Shown here one piece after another: positions 60,629-64,000 of a stretch of DNA of 64,000 bases; position 1 is the stretch's first letter, and the number at the start of each line of letters is the position of its first letter. Where the stretch lies: positions 1 through 64,000 of the forward strand of contig NZ_JXJX01000009.1 of NCBI RefSeq assembly GCF_002441715.1, given 5' to 3'. The position numbers were made by a program, and so were the translations under genes. A model generated the notes under the pieces. That model did not search any database and was not told the DNA's origin. It saw only the letters and a list, made by a program, of their open reading frames with translations. This DNA is from Pseudolactococcus plantarum (GTDB lineage Bacteria > Bacillota > Bacilli > Lactobacillales > Streptococcaceae).

Positions 60629-61525
60629 TTATGCATCATCTGATACACTTATGCCCTCATCTGAACAAAATTTAGTCATATGATACGTCAAGTCATCGAC
60701 TAAAGCAGTTACGCCTAACTTTTTAAGCACTGCTATATCTTGCAACAGTTCCCCATAAACCACAAGGTTTTTTTCTTGTTTAAAGCGTGCTAAACGACTA
60801 AAGAGAGATAGCACAATCTCTGCCTCCATATCTTCATCACTAATCATTTTTTCTATCTCCATTGCCATATGTCTTGCATAGCTATATCGATTTCGATAAA
60901 CTAAATTAGCAAATAGATGGAGCATAGTCCTTTTGACAAGTACGCGATGTGAGGTTATCAGCTGAGACAGTTCGTTACTTTTTAGCATATCCATACCCAA
61001 CTCATAGATATCTTCATCGGCTAAGGTCGTTAGACAAAAATCAAAAATATGAACTTCAAACTTAGTCCATTGTTTAATATTCTCTAAATAAGTTATAGTA
61101 AACGCACAATCTGATGAAGTTATGAGATCTTCTCCACAAACTTGATAAATCGTGATTTTAAGCATGACATTTTTAATACGATCAATTTTACTTTTTGCTC
61201 TTTTTTTTAAAAGCATTTTCATTTTTTCTGTCTTTTTTAAACTTGCTAATTCAAAAAGCTGATCTCTAAATTCATGAATCTTATTGAAGTTCTCTTTTGG
61301 CATCAAAGCAAAAAATTCATGTGGTGTCATGTTCAAACCACGAATGGCTAATAGTAACGCATCCGCAGAAAAAGCATGCTCACCCTTTTCAAATCGAGCA
61401 ATCTGGGTTCTATGGAGATATTGTCCTGCTACATCACCATATGTATAGCCACGTTCCTCACGTTTCAACTTAAAGTAGGCGCGTATATCTATAAATTCAT
61501 CTTCATATTGTTTTAATTTTGTCAT
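60629..61525 (-). CDS. Rgg/GadR/MutR-family regulator
   Basis: A 298-residue regulator: N-terminal XRE HTH (about 12-65; LKREERGYTYGDVAGQYLHRTQIARFEKGEH) and a helical C-terminal domain typical of Rgg. Rgg proteins often respond to short secreted peptides and control bacteriocin genes. It has its own ribosome site (TTGGAGGATAG) and is upstream of the GG peptide on the same strand. Confidence 0.88.
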   Translation of the reverse strand: MTKLKQYEDEFIDIRAYFKLKREERGYTYGDVAGQYLHRTQIARFEKGEHAFSADALLLAIRGLNMTPHEFFALMPKENFNKIHEFRDQLFELASLKKTEKMKMLLKKRAKSKIDRIKNVMLKITIYQVCGEDLITSSDCAFTITYLENIKQWTKFEVHIFDFCLTTLADEDIYELGMDMLKSNELSQLITSHRVLVKRTMLHLFANLVYRNRYSYARHMAMEIEKMISDEDMEAEIVLSLFSRLARFKQEKNLVVYGELLQDIAVLKKLGVTALVDDLTYHMTKFCSDEGISVSDDA

Positions 61526-61554
61526 GGTCTATCCTCCAAACTTAAATATAAAAA

Positions 61555-61635
61555 ATGTTAGAAAAATTAAACAAGTGTCTTTTAAGACATTTTAACATAA
61601 TTTTTTGTATTTTGTTATACTATCTATTTTTTTAA
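61555..61635 (+). CDS. candidate SHP-like peptide (26 aa), divergent from rgg
   Basis: MLEKLNKC then a strongly hydrophobic stretch to YYLFF. Divergent from rgg, as SHP pheromone genes often are. Against it: no ribosome site upstream of ATG 61555, and its sequence overlaps the rgg promoter region. Only a candidate. Confidence 0.25.
   Translation: MLEKLNKCLLRHFNIIFCILLYYLFF
61576..61589. promoter_or_regulatory. candidate operator near rgg
   Basis: TGTCTT-TT-AAGACA inverted repeat about 50 bp upstream of rgg. Possible Rgg binding site. Confidence 0.35.
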
Positions 61636-61678
61636 TAAATAGAGAATCTTAATGTCAATAGACTTATCACTGTAAAAC

Positions 61679-61710
61679 AAAAAAATCAAGTACGCATACT
61701 TGATTTTTTT
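61679..61710. terminator. ahpF terminator
   Basis: AAAAAAATCAAGTA (61679-61692), loop CGCA, TACTTGATTTTTTT (61697-61710), just past the ahpF stop. Confidence 0.85.
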
Positions 61711-61742
61711 AAATTTATAGTTGAGATATTAGAACACGAAAC

Positions 61743-63272
61743 TTAGTTTCTGATCATGTAGTCAAACGCACCTAAGGAAGCTGTTGCACCACTGCCCATC
61801 GCGATGATGATTTGTTTATAGGCTGAGTCTGTACAGTCTCCTGCTGCAAAAACACCAGGGAGGTTTGTTGCACCTTGTTTATCTACGATAATTTCACCGC
61901 GTGCTGTGCGCTCTACAACGCCATCTAACCATTCTGTATTTGGTACGAGACCGATCAAGATAAACACACCAGCAAGTTCAAGCGTAACAGCCTCTTGCGT
62001 CTCACGGTTGACATAGTCTACACTTTCGACTTTATCTTGTCCATGGATTGCTTTAGTTTCCACATTTGTAAGGACTGTGACATTATCTAATGAGTAAAGT
62101 TTATCTTGTAAGACTTTATCTGCCTTTAATTCTGGTAAAAATTCTAAGACAGTGACATGTTCCACAACACCAGCTAAGTCAATCGCAGCTTCAATCCCTG
62201 AGTTACCACCACCAACTACAGCTATTTTTTTCCCTGCAAATAATGGGCCATCACAGTGTGGACAGTAAGCAATCCCTTTGTTTTTGAACTCCTCTTCACC
62301 TGGAATCCCTAATGAACGCCAGCGTGCACCAGTTGATAGCACGACAGTTTTAGACTGTAAAACAGCACCATTTTCTAAAGTCACTTCAACGAGCTCATTT
62401 TTAGCTAATTTGACTGCTTTTTGTGTTTTCATCACATCAACTGGATAGGTTTTAACATGCTCTTCTAATTGGGCTGCTAATTTTGGACCTTCTGTATAAG
62501 GTGTTCCGATAAAGTTTTCAATTCCTAGCGTTTCTAGAGGTTGACCACCAAATTTTTCAGCTAGGATACCTGTGCGGATACCTTTTCTTGCGGCATAAAT
62601 TGCAGCACTAGCACCTGCAGGTCCACCCCCAACAACAAGGACATCATAAGGATCTTTATCCTCAAATGAGTCACTGCCGACTTGACCAATTAATTTGTTT
62701 AGGATTTCTTCTGGGCTCATACGACCACTTGAAAATTCTTCATCATTAACAAAAACGGTTGGCACAGCCATCACACCACGTGCATTTATCTCATCTTGGA
62801 ACATACCACCTTCAATCATCGTGTGTGAAATATTGTCATTCAGTACACTCATGATATTTAGGGCTTGCACAACATCTGGACAATTATGACATGTTAAGCT
62901 CACATATGTTTCAAAATGATAAGGTTTAGTAATGGATTGGATACGTGCTTTTAGGTCTGCTTCTATCTTAGGTTCACGGCCACTAACTTGTAATAAAGCT
63001 AGAACTAAAGAATTGAATTCATGACCTAAAGGTACCCCAGCAAAAGCAACACCAGATATAGAGCCTTTTTGATCAACTGAAAAACCTGGTGCTTTGATGT
63101 CTGATGATGGCTCGATCGTGATTCTCGGAGACATATCAGCAATTTCAGTGACAAAATCATGTACTTTTTTGCCATTAGCATCAGATGTATCTGCATTTAA
63201 GCGTAAAACAAGATCATTTTCTAATAAGTCTAAGTACTGTTTAAGTTGTCCTTTAAGATTTTCTTCTAACAT
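61743..63272 (-). CDS. ahpF: alkyl hydroperoxide reductase subunit F
   Basis: A 509-residue flavoprotein: N-terminal thioredoxin-like domains with CHNC (about 130), FAD motif [17 protein letters not shown], active CPHC (about 335) and NAD motif [12 protein letters not shown]. It re-reduces AhpC with NADH. ATG 63272 follows ahpC after about 60 bp with a hairpin between. Confidence 0.95.
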   Translation of the reverse strand: MLEENLKGQLKQYLDLLENDLVLRLNADTSDANGKKVHDFVTEIADMSPRITIEPSSDIKAPGFSVDQKGSISGVAFAGVPLGHEFNSLVLALLQVSGREPKIEADLKARIQSITKPYHFETYVSLTCHNCPDVVQALNIMSVLNDNISHTMIEGGMFQDEINARGVMAVPTVFVNDEEFSSGRMSPEEILNKLIGQVGSDSFEDKDPYDVLVVGGGPAGASAAIYAARKGIRTGILAEKFGGQPLETLGIENFIGTPYTEGPKLAAQLEEHVKTYPVDVMKTQKAVKLAKNELVEVTLENGAVLQSKTVVLSTGARWRSLGIPGEEEFKNKGIAYCPHCDGPLFAGKKIAVVGGGNSGIEAAIDLAGVVEHVTVLEFLPELKADKVLQDKLYSLDNVTVLTNVETKAIHGQDKVESVDYVNRETQEAVTLELAGVFILIGLVPNTEWLDGVVERTARGEIIVDKQGATNLPGVFAAGDCTDSAYKQIIIAMGSGATASLGAFDYMIRN

Positions 63273-63302
63273 TTGACCCTCTCATTTTTTCTATTTTGAA
63301 AA

Positions 63303-63324
63303 AGGCGACCTAACTACGTCGCCT
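63303..63324 (-). promoter_or_regulatory. attenuator-like hairpin between ahpC and ahpF
   Basis: AGGCGAC (63303-63309) / GTCGCCT (63318-63324), followed on the minus strand by T-rich sequence. May set the AhpC to AhpF ratio. Confidence 0.6.
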
Positions 63325-63331
63325 GATTCAT

Positions 63332-63895
63332 TTAAATTTTACCAACTAAATCCAAACCTGGTGTTAATGTTTCAGCATCTTCTTTCCATTTTGCTGGACA
63401 TACTTCACCTGGATTTTTACGTACATATTGTGCTGCACGAACTTTATCAACTAATTGACTTGCATCACGACCAATACCGTCTGCAGTAATCTCTACAGCT
63501 TGTACAACACCATCTGGGTCAATGATGAATGAGCCACGTTGTGATAAACCAGAATTTTCATCTAATACATCAAAGATACGTGAAATTTTTTGTGATGGAT
63601 CTGCAAGCATTGGGTAAGTCACTTTACCAATCGCTTCACTATGCTCATGCCACGCAGCATGTACAAAGTGTGTATCAGTTGAACATGAATAAACATCTAC
63701 ACCCAATGATTGTAATACATCATACTGTTCTTGTAAGTCTTCTAACTCTGTTGGACATACAAATGAAAAGTCTGCAGGATAGAAAACAATGACTTGCCAT
63801 TTTCCTTTAAAATCTTCCGAGTTTACAGTTAAAAATTTACCTTCTTGGTAGGCATCAGTAACAAAGTTTTCTATTGTTTTTCCAATTAATGACAT
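63332..63895 (-). CDS. ahpC: alkyl hydroperoxide reductase subunit C
   Basis: A 187-residue 2-Cys peroxiredoxin with peroxidatic Cys47 (FSFVCPTE) and resolving Cys near 166 (GEVCPAKW). ATG 63895 with a TAGGAG site gives the usual AhpC length; the longer frame to 63964 adds an implausible extension. Confidence 0.96.
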   Translation of the reverse strand: MSLIGKTIENFVTDAYQEGKFLTVNSEDFKGKWQVIVFYPADFSFVCPTELEDLQEQYDVLQSLGVDVYSCSTDTHFVHAAWHEHSEAIGKVTYPMLADPSQKISRIFDVLDENSGLSQRGSFIIDPDGVVQAVEITADGIGRDASQLVDKVRAAQYVRKNPGEVCPAKWKEDAETLTPGLDLVGKI

Positions 63896-63935
63896 TGATT
63901 TTCTCCTAATTTCTATTAATTTTATCTTCAAAATC

Positions 63936-63964
63936 ATTATCGCAAAATAGTAATGCTTTATCAA
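63936..63964 (-). promoter_or_regulatory. ahpC promoter
   Basis: Minus-strand -10 GATAAT (63936-63941) and -35 TTGATA (63959-63964), spacer 17. The ATAATGATT run overlapping the -10 is a weak match to a PerR box. Confidence 0.6.
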
Positions 63965-64000
63965 TTATTATGTTTATTATTTTAGTTTTTGTGCTGAGTT

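Noticed and set aside
63529-63792. Plus-strand frame inside ahpC
   Set aside because: Antisense shadow with no ribosome site.

Overview
The window looks like chromosome from a low-GC Gram-positive of the Streptococcaceae, most probably a Lactococcus outside the classical L. lactis group. The signs are a streptococcal/lactococcal gene order (murB-potABCD; dfrA-small membrane protein-clpX-engB; gpsA-galU; pfkA-pyk), a long Firmicutes-type fructose bisphosphatase, a dltXABCD operon, a PurBox before purH and a cre-like palindrome before pfkA. Species is not proven from sequence alone. I found no rRNA, tRNA, CRISPR array or transposase gene.

Layout. 1-6300 is accessory: a small ORF, a DUF4357 remnant, a UvrA-like ABC protein with a MarR regulator, an SDR/AraC pair and an unknown gene. 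6400-10400 holds rlmD, an orphan ABC permease with a TetR regulator and three matching operator palindromes, and an isochorismatase-fold protein lacking its cysteine. 10480-23780 is core: a polyamine uptake operon (murB-potABC, with a LemA/TPM-domain pair inserted before potD), two tandem RarD-like transporters, hom-thrB and dfrA-clpX-engB. 24140-32080 is a lasso-peptide cluster: precursor, cyclase, RRE protein, a leader peptidase fused to an ABC exporter (frameshifted), an ABC immunity-like transporter (ATPase gene with a nonsense codon) and a divergent response regulator. 32250-51400 is mostly housekeeping: pyk, pfkA, nagA, telA/xpaC, gpsA-galU, an eetA/eetB/prenyl synthase-like set, rsmG, dltXABCD, purH and fbp. 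51770-61640 is a second peptide-export cluster: an Rgg regulator, a double-glycine peptide with a CxxC/His-rich core, an unusually large solute-binding lipoprotein, a C39 peptidase ABC exporter, two sugar-type permeases, a HlyD-like adaptor and a MacB-like membrane protein. The window ends with ahpC-ahpF.

The two peptide systems are the most novel content. In the lasso cluster the precursor has all expected leader features and a 23-residue core whose only acidic residue is Asp9, so one ring is predicted. A strong hairpin with a U-tract separates precursor from enzymes, which would give excess precursor transcript. Exporter and ATPase genes each carry one disabling lesion, so the pathway is either decaying or affected by sequence errors. 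In the second cluster a short-leader GG peptide sits with a bacteriocin-type exporter and with sugar-ABC-type parts that have no ATPase of their own; I do not recognise this combination.
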